A stretch of DNA of 64,000 bases from positions 2,170,001-2,234,000 of the forward strand of contig JAWWNJ010000017.1 in NCBI GenBank assembly GCA_037176885.1, in the 5' to 3' direction. A model generated the notes under the pieces. That model was not told the origin of the DNA. It saw only the letters and a program-made list of their open reading frames with translations, and searched no databases. Below, piece by piece: positions 10,646-20,926 of the stretch (its first letter is position 1; every line of letters begins with the position of its first letter). A program made the position numbers and the translations under genes. Source of the stretch: Favolaschia claudopus (taxonomy: Eukaryota; Basidiomycota; Agaricomycetes; Agaricales; Mycenaceae).

Positions 10646-11382
10646 TTAGGGTGGGTGAGTCGGTGACGAGCATGCTAGTGGAGGGGGGCTTTTAAGGGCG
10701 TGTAGCTTATTGTTGTTATTGTCAAGGCAAGGAGCAATCGAAACGATCGGTATTGCTCGTCGGAGAAGAGCATGGAATGTGGGGGAAGGAATTGGAGAAC
10801 AAAGTCTCAGACATGAGTCGGGAGTCGAGTCCGAGGAAGCTTGACTGTCGTTTCGCCACAAAGGGTTAGGCCCTGAGATGGTAGGTGTCGGCGGTGATGG
10901 GGCAGACGAGCAAATCATCGGCCACTGTGATGTATCGGCGGAGTACGCGTCCAGAGAGCGATGTGGTCGAGCGCCAAAAGCGGTGGTCACATATCAGTGA
11001 CATGCGTCACCATACGGTAAGTTTGCCCCAACAAACGGCGTAGTGTGCGTTAGGTGTGGGGGGGAGTTCAGGATTTTAGCGAGGATAGAGTAGAAGGATG
11101 GGTCGGTCGCACACAACCATTAGCCGTTTTGATTGGGTTCTGCGAGCCGGTGTCCAATATATTTGACGGCAAGATTTGGACGCGAAGCGGCGTACAACTC
11201 GTCCTTAATTTCCCGTCTTGTCGGCGATCGGCAAAGGTTTCTCATAGTAGGACTTATGAATGCTGATTGTGGATTGAGAGTAGGGGGATTTTATTTGGGC
11301 ACAGGGCACATTAAGGCAAAGTATATAGTGGGAGGTGGGGTTCTTTCGTAGAGTAGTACAAGGTAGTTACAATATAAGAAAT

Positions 11383-12683
11383 TCAAGCTGCACGACGGCG
11401 ATCACCATAACTGTTCTGCTTGAACTGGCGGCGGCCACCATTGCGAGGGCGACCGCGGGAGCTGACGGTGCGGAAGCCATCTGCGTCTACGGCCGCTGGT
11501 GCGCGGTTGCGGATGGATCCGAGGGTGGTGCCGATGGAGACGGAGTCGAGTTCGGCCTGGTTCATATGAACGGCGTTGAAGTCGGGGGAGGTGGTGATAG
11601 GGCATGTGTCCTGGTAGTGGTCGAGTCCGAGGCACTGGAGGCATTCAATGCGACTGGTCTTCGGAGCCCTCTGCGTAGATGGACCCCGTTTGGAGCGAGC
11701 GGGTTTGAATGGGGTGGCGCGCCCACGATTATCGACAACGAAGGTGAAGGATGGGTTGGAGAGGTGCGCTTTCCATTTTTCGACAGCGGCATCGTTCGAG
11801 GACGGGGGCGGCATGTACAAACGGACGGCCTTCTGCGTCTGAGATTCCGGGCCTTTGCGGGAGGGCATCCATACCTTCGGAATTTGCTGGGTCAACATTG
11901 GCTAGAAATGGGCACGGGAAGCAGGCGTAGACGTACAGTGAATGGTATGACTTGGGCATACTCCAACATAGAGCGGATCGCGCAGGGAAGGTCGGGGGCG
12001 TTGGGGATACGGTCGTGGTTATCCTGGATCATTTGAATCACTTCCCGGTCGCTGATGAGTTTGTCGAAGAGAGCAGAGAGAAACTCAGTAGTGGTGAGAC
12101 GATCCGACAGGCCGACGTAGGCCCCTATGTACCAGCTGTGGGCAGGGAATACGGGGAGGAGATAGAACGTGAAGCCGTCGGACTCATCGGGGCGCCTGGT
12201 GTGGATGATGGCTTTAGTGGGGTCGTTCGCAATCTTGTCTCGCAGCTGGGATGAATTGCATACAATGAGATTGGTGTGGGGGAGGATAGGATCGTTGGGG
12301 TCGCCTTCCTTGGGTGTGGGAGGTATCACCGTGAAGTCGTTCTTGTCGGCTAGGCCCAGGTTAACGATCGCGTCTGCGATTGCGTCGGCGCCAGATGCGC
12401 GGTCGGCCGGCCTGTCTCTGCGGACAATGACTGCGGCCATGGACGACACTATAAGGAGAAAATTGATATAGGACAGCAAAAAGTAGGTGTGTAACGCACT
12501 CGGCTTCGCCGTCACTTTCGCTATATTTTCGTCGAGGTGGTTGTAAAGGATAGACTCCGAAGTCCATCCATGTGCCGGGAGGATGTTGGAGGTGGGCCCT
12601 TGGAGGTATTCCTTGTAGTTTACAAAGGCAGAGGGGTCGTCAGTGGGAAGAGTGAAGTTGTTAACATTAGCGTCGGTCTCCAT
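11383..12683 (-). CDS. LINE ORF1: gag-like protein with CCHC zinc knuckle, 399 aa, two introns
   Basis: Exons 12683-12500, 12448-11937 and 11886-11383 join over introns of 51 bp (donor GTGCGT, acceptor TTATAG) and 50 bp (perfect GTACGT donor, CAG acceptor). All phases agree, giving 399 residues. The C-terminal part has a retroviral-type zinc knuckle, CLQCLGLDHYQDTC (CX2CX4HX4C), followed by an Arg/Gly-rich tail, as in nucleic-acid-binding Gag or ORF1p proteins. The middle region has the hydrophobic words FYLLPVFPAHSWYIGAYVGL. As the first ORF of the LINE, it probably coats the RNA. The introns are unusual because a spliced transcript would lose them on retrotransposition. Confidence 0.75.
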
Positions 12684-13313
12684 GAGTGTGGCGAGAAGGG
12701 ATTCTGGGAGCTGAATTCATTTGGTCCGTTTGAGGTTTTAAGGCGAGCACGGCGGAATTAATTAGAATGTACGAATGCAGCGAGAAGGTTCCAGGGAGTC
12801 GAGTCAGGTAGGGCTTAGACGCGCAATGGAGGGGAACACAAAAGAGAAGAGGTGGTGACAGCAGTGCTGTGCTGCTCGATCGCGGATCGCGGGACCGACA
12901 GAATGTTCGAGAGCAATCTCGGGGAATTCGGCCGATTCAGGTGTCGAGAGTCATCGTCAAGTCGTCGTCGTCGCGTTCAACGACTGCAGGCCTTCTTCGA
13001 GCTTGTGATCTGGTTGAGGGTCGAAAATGTCGCGCGAGGAAGTACTCAAGAAGAGACATTTATACAGCGATATCTCTTCCGCGAGTGTTATTGTACATGA
13101 TTCAGTATATGCCGAAGTGGCGAATATCGGGTATTCTAACGCAGGTGTGCGGTGGGCAGCAAGACCCAGGCGAAAGCCAAACGACGGGGGGGAGTCAAGG
13201 GCGTAAGCCCAGGTTTTAACACCTCTCCGTACCGAAAAAAACCAGCCAGCAAAACGAATCCCCCATTTCTGGGGAACCGAGATGATGGTGGTAACGGATC
13301 AAGGAGCCCCCTC
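12684..13313 (-). other. 5' untranslated region of the LINE
   Basis: About 630 bp separate the 5' end of the element, set by the target-site duplication, from the gag-like start codon. No convincing ORF is present. The internal promoter expected of a LINE should lie here, but I see no motif I can name. Confidence 0.6.
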
Positions 13314-13328
13314 CGAACAGTCATGCTC
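13314..13328. repeat. Target-site duplication of the LINE (5' side)
   Basis: This is an exact copy of 3801-3815. It defines the 5' boundary of the element and shows that the copy is full length or nearly so. Confidence 0.93.
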
Positions 13329-13900
13329 GGCGCTGCGCGGTGGCCAGCGAGCAAGCGTAAACTTCTGCTCTGACGCTCTGGCCTGGCTGTATCTGTGGCA
13401 AAGAATATCCGGGGTTTCTTGATTGGAAACTCTCGAAATCTTTTACTATAGCGCGGCTCTCGGCAAGCTCTCGGTCGACCATGGCACGATCTTCTTGCAC
13501 TTTCCCTGGCGATCCTCCTAGTTGATCAACGTATCAAATTCCCGAGATTCCAAATCGACATCGAATGAAAACTCTCCGATTTTGCTCGTCCATCACGCTC
13601 AAATTCAGCCACGATAGGTATTACTCGTCGTTGATGGTGGCTGCATGATTTTGCTCGTAGACTGTTACGGGCGCATGTGCCTTCTGAACAACATACTTCT
13701 TGTGCTGACTCTTTCTGAATATTCGGAAGCAACCTTGAAGAGTCGGGGCTGCTCTGATTCTGTTGAACTGAACGGCAACACGGCGATCACGACAGCTTCT
13801 TGTCTTTTTACCTCGTGTTAACAGCTTTCGGCTTTCCTCGTATTTCTCTCGATCTCGATCTCGATTTCGATTTCCATCTCCCCCCTCACCACTATCAAGC

Positions 13901-14527
13901 ATGGCTGAGGCCGCCGCAGGATTTCTAGGCGCCGCCGCTACAGTGGGAGCCGCCACTCTTGCAGCTGGAGTAGGCTTCACCGGACGACATGAAAATAGCC
14001 TCCGCGAGGAGATTCAGGCGACGAAGAAGAGTACCGCCGACTTCATGGAGAACCTCCAAAGCGGAGATGTAACGGGTGAAGAGGAAAGACTATTCTGGGA
14101 GACTAGAGCCGAGTGAGTTGCACAAGGCAAACTTTCAGAATCGAGCGATGAAATCTTTGTCCGAAGGGCCATAAAGACAGAAAGAAAGTACTCCCGAGCC
14201 CTCGATCGCTACAAGACCGCTTCGTGGTTGAAAAGTCCCATTGACAAGTACAACAAGAAGACGGAGGTCAGAAGGAAGAAACGTCTGACACGGAGATACA
14301 ATCAATCTCTTGAGAGTCTAAATGAGGTGCGCCATCTCCTGCTCTGTATATAGGCTGAATCGCATTGACTAAAACTACCGCAGTCAATGTATTCAGGTTC
14401 CGATACATCATCCACCATGGCCGCCGCAGGCTTAGTCTCTTGTAAACAGACGCTACAACAAAATATATCCTCGTACCTGCGGTTTGTTGTAGTCTGTCAA
14501 GTTGCTGTCATCGGCGATTGGAGGTGA
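13901..14527 (+). CDS. Unrecognised 171-aa protein with an Ala/Gly-rich hydrophobic N-terminus
   Basis: Exons 13901-14112, 14167-14326 and 14384-14527 join over introns of 54 and 57 bp. The start ATG follows a long pyrimidine-rich leader typical of basidiomycete promoters. The protein opens with a hydrophobic Ala/Gly helix (about residues 3-25) without a clear signal-peptide cut site. A charged helical middle, rich in Lys, Arg and Glu (about 30-125), follows, then a hydrophobic stretch near the C-terminus (YLRFVVVCQVAVIG). I do not recognise the family. The first frame ends soon after exon 1 without splicing, so the two-intron model is preferred. The acceptor of intron 1 is weakly supported. 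Confidence 0.5.
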
Positions 14528-15063
14528 GCCAAATGCCGTAATGATTTGAATCAAGTCGAATCAATCGCGTCGTTGTGCATTCTGCTACGTGTTTTTAGTT
14601 ACTCTGCTGTGCGGGGTACCTTTGGCAACTCATCTAAATGATGTTACTCACTTGAATGGAAGAAAATGGCTCAAAATTGAGGGAGATCGCAATTTGGTGG
14701 GTTGGCCGCCGGCCACCCGCGGTGTTGTGAATTCCTGTCGCACTGAGTGAAATAACTCACTCAAACTTTATAGACCTGCTCGACTATGTTAATTTGAGCG
14801 TCGTGTCCCAAAATTTAGGCAATTGACGGGGGCACAGTGGTAGTATAAGGTGAATAGCGGGTGGGAACTATTTCCCAATTCGTACATTACGGCATTATGC
14901 CCACCTCCGTGCATCACCCCCGTGGCAAAATACAGACTACCGCAGGCTCTCCCCCTGGATCTAACGCATCTGCTGAGAGAAATTTGAGAATGGAGAGACG
15001 AAGTTGCGGCAAACGCATATACGCAAAGCTGGTGGGTGGAAACTCATTCTTCGACTCCTCGTC
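14528..15063. other. Gap without recognisable gene
   Basis: I see no supported ORF, repeat or RNA gene here. Confidence 0.5.
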
Positions 15064-15576
15064 ATGCGCGGAAAATCTGACCTTCGGACCAGCGACCCGC
15101 TAGAACTTATCGATAATGTCTGCGACGCCGAGGGCGAGGGAAGCGAAGCTGCGTCTCAACAAGGAAAACAAAGGTCGGAGTGCAGCAATTGTCACACGAG
15201 GCATACGTCTCCATCGCAAAGGGATTCGGAGACCACGAATACAGTTTGCGATGATTGTGCTTTTTATACGATCTTGCACGGGGTGAAGCGGCCGTCGTAT
15301 AAAGCTAAAAATGGGATTCAACAGCACGGTGCACAGCGACTTATTCAGGCTGATCTCGGCGCCGAGGACGAGGGAAGCGAAGTTGCGTCTCAAGGAGGAG
15401 GACAGGAGCCGGAGTGCAGCCATTGCCACGCAAGGAAGACAAGTGTGTGGCGAAGGGATTCGCAGGGGAATCAGGTCTGTAATGGTTGTGGTATTTATGA
15501 GAAGTTGCATTTGGTGAAGCGGCCGTTGGATGAAGTTAAGAAAGGGAAGAGGGTTAGGCCGAGGACGAGGACGTAG
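15064..15576 (+). CDS. Protein with two GATA-type zinc fingers, 170 aa
   Basis: One exon starts at the first in-frame ATG. Two related segments each carry a CX2C...CX2C GATA-type finger. The first reads CSNCHTRHTSPSQRD...CDDC and lacks the Trp-Arg core. The second reads CSHCHARKTSVWRRD...CNGC and keeps the canonical WRR core and a CNGCGIY second half. Both are followed by a KRP motif, and both are preceded by GSE(A/V)ASQ, so the gene arose by internal duplication. GATA fingers bind (A/T)GATA(A/G) sites. The short length, with no other domain, suggests a small regulator or a degenerate factor. The end is Lys/Arg-rich. Confidence 0.7.
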   Translation: MRGKSDLRTSDPLELIDNVCDAEGEGSEAASQQGKQRSECSNCHTRHTSPSQRDSETTNTVCDDCAFYTILHGVKRPSYKAKNGIQQHGAQRLIQADLGAEDEGSEVASQGGGQEPECSHCHARKTSVWRRDSQGNQVCNGCGIYEKLHLVKRPLDEVKKGKRVRPRTRT

Positions 15577-16370
15577 GCGGTCGTTCTCTTGCAATTTAAC
15601 ATCTTGTCTGTTGTTCTGTTTAATTCGTATCCAATCCAGCGCTCACTCCTACGGCTAATTGAATCAATATTGAACAGACCTTGCGTGGCTACTACTGTGA
15701 TTCAAATGCCAAGGGGATTAGAGATGAGAGAAAAAGATATGTCACCTACAAAAGCTCTCAATCGGCCGTGTCTATCGTATCTTTAAATTCGTATCTATCA
15801 GTGATAGAATTCCGATATTCCGCGGGATATGAGGTTTGAGTGTTCTCACCGGCCCTTGGGGGCTTCACCTCAGCCTCACCTCACCACTTCGAAGATTGCT
15901 CGCTTGCTTCTCAATACTCCTCACTCACTATTCACTGTTCATACAAGTCCATCCACCTATAATCTAAAAAGATGTGCACCAATACGTCGCAAGAATCACC
16001 TCTCAGTGATTTAACGGAACGATCTCCAATATCAAACCACTTTTATGGATTTGAACTTGCTAGTCTCAGCAAGTCAGATTCTATGAAAATCTATGATAAC
16101 TGGTACTGTCATCCTCTCAACCACCGTGGCCCTTTTCCCGCAAATACTTGGTAGCAAAAAGTGAATAACGCTTCAAGTTCATCTTGCGGTAAGCTTCTTG
16201 AAATCCGTCGATCTTTACCAATAATAATGTCTCCGTCTCCAACTCCAGAAAATCAGTAGCGGTCAAGTGCGAATCGATGCCATAGGTAAGTCGTGGCTCG
16301 CCACCACGTCCAATGAAGAGGCGTCTATTTAACGAGCAAAATAGGAACAAAGGCAGCCCGAGTACAACAT
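15577..16370. other. Gap with only weak ORFs
   Basis: A 60-codon ORF (15972-16154, plus) starts with ATG after a CT-rich leader, but it matches nothing I know. On the minus strand, 16117-16400 reads with coding-like words (RRLFIGRGGEPRLTYGIDSH), but it has no clear start and may be a relic. The duplicated block upstream of paralog B starts at about 16370. Confidence 0.35.
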
Positions 16371-16867
16371 AACTAAGACAAAGGAATTTACAAAACGAGA
16401 ACAAGGACCAAGGTTCACAATCAACAGTCGGAGATCACCGCCGCCAAGAGAATCTCCGTCAAGAAAGTCGGACACCGAATCATCGGGCCAACAGTTGGTT
16501 TACCCTTCACCGAAATCGAATCCTTTTGTTCGTGGTTGGATAACGAGTTGGCAAAGCATAGCTGTGAGTATTACTGCAGACTCTTTCCAAGATTGCACGC
16601 CATTCATACTCAGTACAAAGTCTTTCAGAACGTAGAACAAGGCTCCGCCACCGAAGGATCACTAACCATGTTTGGTATGTTCTCTAAATAAAATCCTCCC
16701 AAGCCTGTCGCTTCCGCTAGTGACAATCAGCGCACAACTGACCACCGACCAGCGCTTGTACAGTGAACAAGAGCTCTGTCTCTTGCTTATAATGGCCGTC
16801 CCACACAAGTTTCCTGACCTGTACTCCCTTGTCACCACTCCCTCATCCTTCGACAGACGCTATCTGT
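16371..16867 (+). promoter_or_regulatory. Conserved upstream block of membrane-protein gene B
   Basis: 16375-16440 matches 398-460 and 952-1020. 16690-16800 matches the blocks before paralogs A and C, including GTGAACAAGAGCTC and GCTTATAATG at 16785-16794, 83 bp before the start codon. Confidence 0.5.
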
Positions 16868-18060
16868 ATGGTTCTTCCACTACTCCTCAGGTCCGGGGCA
16901 GCTATAACCCTCGCCTGGCTTCTTGTCTTTCAAATGCCGCTCGTGCATGCACTTGTCAATCTCACAATTGAAAATTTCGATACCGTAGTGGACTACGGGG
17001 ATTGCGGTCTCAGCGATTGTGACGCGAATGCCAATGAAGAGAACCCATGCAATCGGACTGGCTTCAATAATCAGACATTCAGCATCGCTAAAGACGAAGA
17101 AATCAACGGCCCGTCGAAGGATACCTCCAACGGCGCCTGCGTAGTGCAAGTGCCCTTTAATGGTCAGTTGTAGTCGCGCAGATCAGTTTTGGTTTCCAAA
17201 TCTAAAATGTGTCATTCCAAGGAATTGCTATATATGCTTTTCTCTCTTGCAACGGTAAATGTGGCGCTTCACTTGATAACACGAACCTATTTTCTGCGAT
17301 CAATTCAACCGGCCTCTTGGACGGTTTTCCGCTCGAAAATGTCGACCCTGCTGATGGTCTCCCCCTCGCGTATTTCAACGATTCGCTGTCGAATGGGCCG
17401 CATATTCTCATCATTTCTGCGGGGGTTTTGTCTATGGTGGACAAATTCGTATATACGTATGCCTGTCTCATATCCCTGCCTCTTCTGCAACGTGACTGAC
17501 GCTTGATAATATTCTCGCCTCCCAGAATCGATGAAAATTTGGAAAGCAGTAGACCAACAAGCACTGTAGCAGTGGCCAGCACTTCATCAATCTCCCCATC
17601 GCTGACAAGCAATGTAATGGGGTCGACCAGCACTGCAGCGACCTCTCAATCATCGTTCCCTTCCACTCCACCATCGCCGAGCCCCAGAAAGAGTACACCG
17701 AACATTGCAGTGATCTTGGGTGGTGCTTGTGGTGGACTTGTATTGATCGCTGCAATTATTATCACAGTCGTTTGCTGCAGACGAGTGCGGTTGAGGACAA
17801 GGGAACACAACACGAATGTTCTGCAACCCTACCTGCCGCCAGCAACGTCGAGTACTTCGGCGTATCAGAGTACGATACGGAGGAAGACTCCCTGGCCGTC
17901 CGTATTGCCGATATTTGCTCGTCACAACCGGCATGTCCATTCCTCGCCGCCGCACAGACCGCCGGAGGGGCGGGACGAAGCGCAGGGGGAGGTTCGTGAT
18001 GGTGTCGCAGCATCGATGCAAGGAAGGAATGATACCCCGCCTCCGGAATATTTCGCATGA
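16868..18060 (+). CDS. Single-pass membrane protein, paralog B
   Basis: Exons 16868-17162, 17222-17456 and 17526-18060 give 354 residues, with introns at the same two positions as in paralogs A and C. The signal peptide (about 1-28) opens at an ATG that aligns with the other copies. The ectodomain carries FNGIAIYAF, LSNGPHILIIS and VDKFVYT and several N-glycosylation sequons. A Ser/Thr/Pro stalk leads to a membrane helix at about 237-259, then a tail ending PPPEYFA. The function is unknown; the role is probably at the cell surface. It is about as diverged from A as from C by eye. Confidence 0.85.
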
Positions 18061-18351
18061 AGAAAGGCTGAAACAGACGAATATTCATCCCAGCCGCTCC
18101 TCCTCCTCCTTCCCGAAACAATCCACCAAGCATCGACCCCACAGCCATATGGAGACCGCGCGCTTGCGTCCCAAGCTTCGTCTCCCTCCCCTGTCCCTAG
18201 CAAACGATGACAAAGCTCCACGTCCAGCTCCCCCTCGTCATCGCCATCCACTCGGAGACGGACACGGAACGAAGAGACGAGAAGAATAAAGAGGCATATA
18301 GAAAAAAAAGATAAGAATAAGGAAAGGAAAGAGACGCGGAGCAAGCAATAA
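18061..18351. other. Short convergent intergenic region
   Basis: This stretch lies between the stop codons of paralog B and of the 271-aa gene on the opposite strand. It holds an A-rich stretch near 18300-18330 and no ORF I can support. Confidence 0.4.
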
Positions 18352-19218
18352 TCAATCGGCGGGATATCCTCCATGTCCACCTGGGGCACATGGGCCATCG
18401 ACGGCAACCAGGTATCCGCGTCCATAGCGCACGAACGGAGCTGCGTACGGCATCGACACGGCCATGGAACGCATGCACGCGAAGACATCCATCCCTCCCC
18501 CTCCTCCGTGCGTCTCCGATTCCTCGAGATCCGCCACCTCAACCACGCCTGCGTCCGCCTCCGATTCACTTCCCCCTCTTCTACCTCCTCTTCCCTTCAC
18601 TTCTGCTCCTGCTTCGACTACACGCGGAGCCTGCGCCTCTCCCTCTTCCTCTTCTTTGTCCCCGTCAGACAACAGTGTAGTGTACTCGCTCTCCTTCTAT
18701 GCACATCTCTGCCGCCTCCGCCGTGAGGGTGCTAGATCCGGAGCTACAGACGTCGTCGAGGCGGCGACGCGCATGATCCGTATCCCCTCTGTCCCTGTCA
18801 ACAGCGAGTCCTCCGCGTTTTCGAGGGGAACGGCGGTGGGCAGGGACACAGGCGTAGACGTCGAAGGAGGAGTAGGAGTAGCAGGATTGGGATGGGTGGA
18901 CGAAGGGCGATTAATCCGCGACGCCTGGCGCTGCTGGGGTTTAGTCAAGCCTGTCGCAGGGGCGGGCGGGGAGGTCCCGGGTGAGGTTGGGGTCGACGGT
19001 GTAGTGGAGGGTGAAGAGGTGGATGGGTGCCGGTTGTGCGGAGGCAGTGTGATACCAAATTCGATGTCATTGTCACTAGGTATCGTGCCGTCAATGTCGG
19101 GGAGATAGTCGTCTTGCTGAAAGGGACGCACAGAAGTGGTATGAACAGCTCTGCGCAGTTTGTGGTGATGTCGAATAACGATAACACAAAGGAATATGAT
19201 AACGTCGCCGCGGTACAT
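18352..19218 (-). CDS. Unrecognised 271-aa protein, Pro/Thr-rich with acidic C-terminal half
   Basis: Exon 1 is 19218-18748 and exon 2 is 18696-18352. A 51-bp intron with a GTAGCT donor and CATAG acceptor removes the only in-frame stop (TAG at 18697-18699) and keeps phase. The start is an ATG before a short hydrophobic segment (DVIIFLCVIVI), which may anchor the protein. A basic patch, a long Ser/Thr/Pro-rich stretch and an acidic segment (DGDKEEEEGEAQ) follow, then a Gly/Tyr-rich end (YGRGYLVAVDG). I do not recognise the family. It is tail-to-tail with paralog B, and a relic of its 3' end lies downstream of paralog A. An additional 5' exon cannot be excluded. Confidence 0.5.
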
Positions 19219-20764
19219 TACGATGGGGAAGATAAAATATCGTGTGTGGTGCTGGTCTAGTCCTTGAAGTGAATAGTGATTTGTGATTGAAAGGAAACGA
19301 AATTGAGTGGATGAATGCGCTTTCATGATCAAGTCAATACAAAGGTAATTCAAGAAAAAGGCAGCACAACGCACCTGTGTTATTATCTCCTCATTTGTAA
19401 CCAATACCTCTCTCCAAGCTTGTATGCGTCTTGAGATAGATAGTCTATTAGATAGGTCCTGGGCCTATACACCTCGTCAACGAGTTCCGCCCAAATCAAA
19501 GACAAAGAAAGTCAGCACGCACCGACCAGCTAGCTAGGTTTCATCGAGCCAACGATGTCCCCTGGCCGTAAATGATTCGCAATGCAGATAGACGATACTT
19601 GAATGAGATGATGACGACGTGGAGGATCGAGTCAAGGAGACGGGCTGACATTGTCTATATTTGGCTGCCTCCCCTGAATCGGATCAGGGGCCATGATCCG
19701 CCATCGGTCCAACTTACAAGTCGAACCGTTTCCGAGGCGCCGATTTATCATCAGAAGGCCTAAGTAGGAGCAACCTAGGAGCCGATGGGTGGGCCGTTTT
19801 TTTTTTTGAGGAAGTTCGGCGACGATGAAGGAAGTCCTTATAAAGTGATATAAAGTCAGTAAAAACTGGCAGGCGGTTGGACAAATCGGCCGAGGAGAGT
19901 TGTTGCAGCATGAACGAGGTATCACAAGCAATTCTAACTGAAGGCAGTCAGATCTGGTCAGATAACTGCGGAAAAGCAGATGAAGGGTGTTCAAACTTCA
20001 GATATTTCAGTGGAGAAACATCCCGAGAACATCCGAAATCTTGATTTCAACCAACATCTTTATTGTCCGAGTAGCCCGAGCCAAATCCCGGAGTCTTGAG
20101 GTTCCGGCGAAGCACAAAAGATAACAAGATTAGATTGTTGATAAATCCAAATTGAGGAGATTATCTTGATGTCGAGGCACTGGATTCAGATTGATCGAAG
20201 ACTTTGGGGATTGTCGAAGATAGAAAATCAGAAATGAATTCATGAGGATAATTACCGCTCAGAAGCCATACAAAGGAGCCATGTACAAAGTTATGGCGAT
20301 ATACAAAATTCGGTTGAGTCATGTAACGGACAAAGCGGATTATTGCACACTTCCCCTCTATCCTCATCTATCAAAGATAGATACGGGCTGTAAATCAGTG
20401 AACGGAGTGCTGGGCTGCCAGTGGTCTGGCTATACCTCTGATATTAAATGATATATTGCGGAGCGCACAGGCCTGCAGGAGTGTTGATAATAAATTGATG
20501 TTTGGGTTGAATAATTGAAGAACGGTTCACGCGAGATGGAGGGCTTTCGGAAAATGAACTCAGAGAGAGAGACTGTGTACGGCTATTGGGGTGATTTCTA
20601 CCTCGGATTTTCCCTTGTCTCTTTACTCTCCCTCTCGCACCGTGGCTGGACTAATTGACGAAGAAAATGACCCGCCAATCGTTTCAGCATCCGAGTCGTC
20701 CGACTGCGCCCTGCAAAAGCTCTGCCGCCGCAGGATCATTCACTACATTTAGTACATTCCCCAA
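19219..20764. repeat. End of the duplicated unit, then gap without gene
   Basis: 19430-19720 matches 3470-3780 downstream of paralog A. A run of 11 T at 19797-19807 follows. From 19830 to 20600 I see no supported gene. The conserved upstream block of paralog C starts near 20690 with CTCTGCCGCCGCAGGATCATTCAC, similar to 1163-1180 and 16645-16665. Confidence 0.5.
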
Positions 20765-20926
20765 AGAAAACTCTCCCAGGACTGTCTCTAACCGCCGCAC
20801 AACAGACCAGCAATCAGCACTTGAACGGTGAACATCAGCTCGGTCTTTCGCTTATAATGATCATCCCACACAAGGTTCCTGAGCTGCACCCGACTCGCCA
20901 ATCCCCTGACTCCCAGTAGCCACCAG
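20765..20926 (+). promoter_or_regulatory. Conserved upstream block of membrane-protein gene C
   Basis: This block aligns with those before paralogs A and B, with GCTTATAATG at 20850-20859, 77 bp before the start codon, followed by CACACAAGGT. Confidence 0.5.

Larger units (their letters stand above)
3816..13313 (-). mobile_element. Full-length LINE (non-LTR) retrotransposon, about 9.5 kb
   Basis: The element lies on the minus strand between perfect 15-bp target-site duplications (3801-3815 and 13314-13328). Its 3' end is a run of 15 A (15 T on the plus strand, 3816-3830), as target-primed reverse transcription predicts. From 5' to 3' it holds an untranslated stretch of about 630 bp, a gag-like ORF with a zinc knuckle (11383-12683), an acidic ORF (9820-10645), ORF2 with endonuclease and reverse transcriptase (3984-9476) and a 153-bp 3' UTR. 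The perfect duplication and intact ORF2 point to a recent insertion. The domain order resembles the Tad-like clade of fungal LINEs, but assignment to a clade needs a tree. Confidence 0.93.

Noticed and set aside
10646..10990. Minus-strand frame of 114 codons between the gag-like and acidic ORFs
   Set aside because: It has no ATG, ends exactly at the next start codon and has low-complexity Pro/Ser composition.
18697..18699. Nonsense mutation splitting the 271-aa gene
   Set aside because: A 51-bp intron with proper ends and phase removes this stop, so the gene can be intact.
19797..19807. T-run resembling a second LINE tail
   Set aside because: No LINE sequence lies beside it and no target-site duplication was found.
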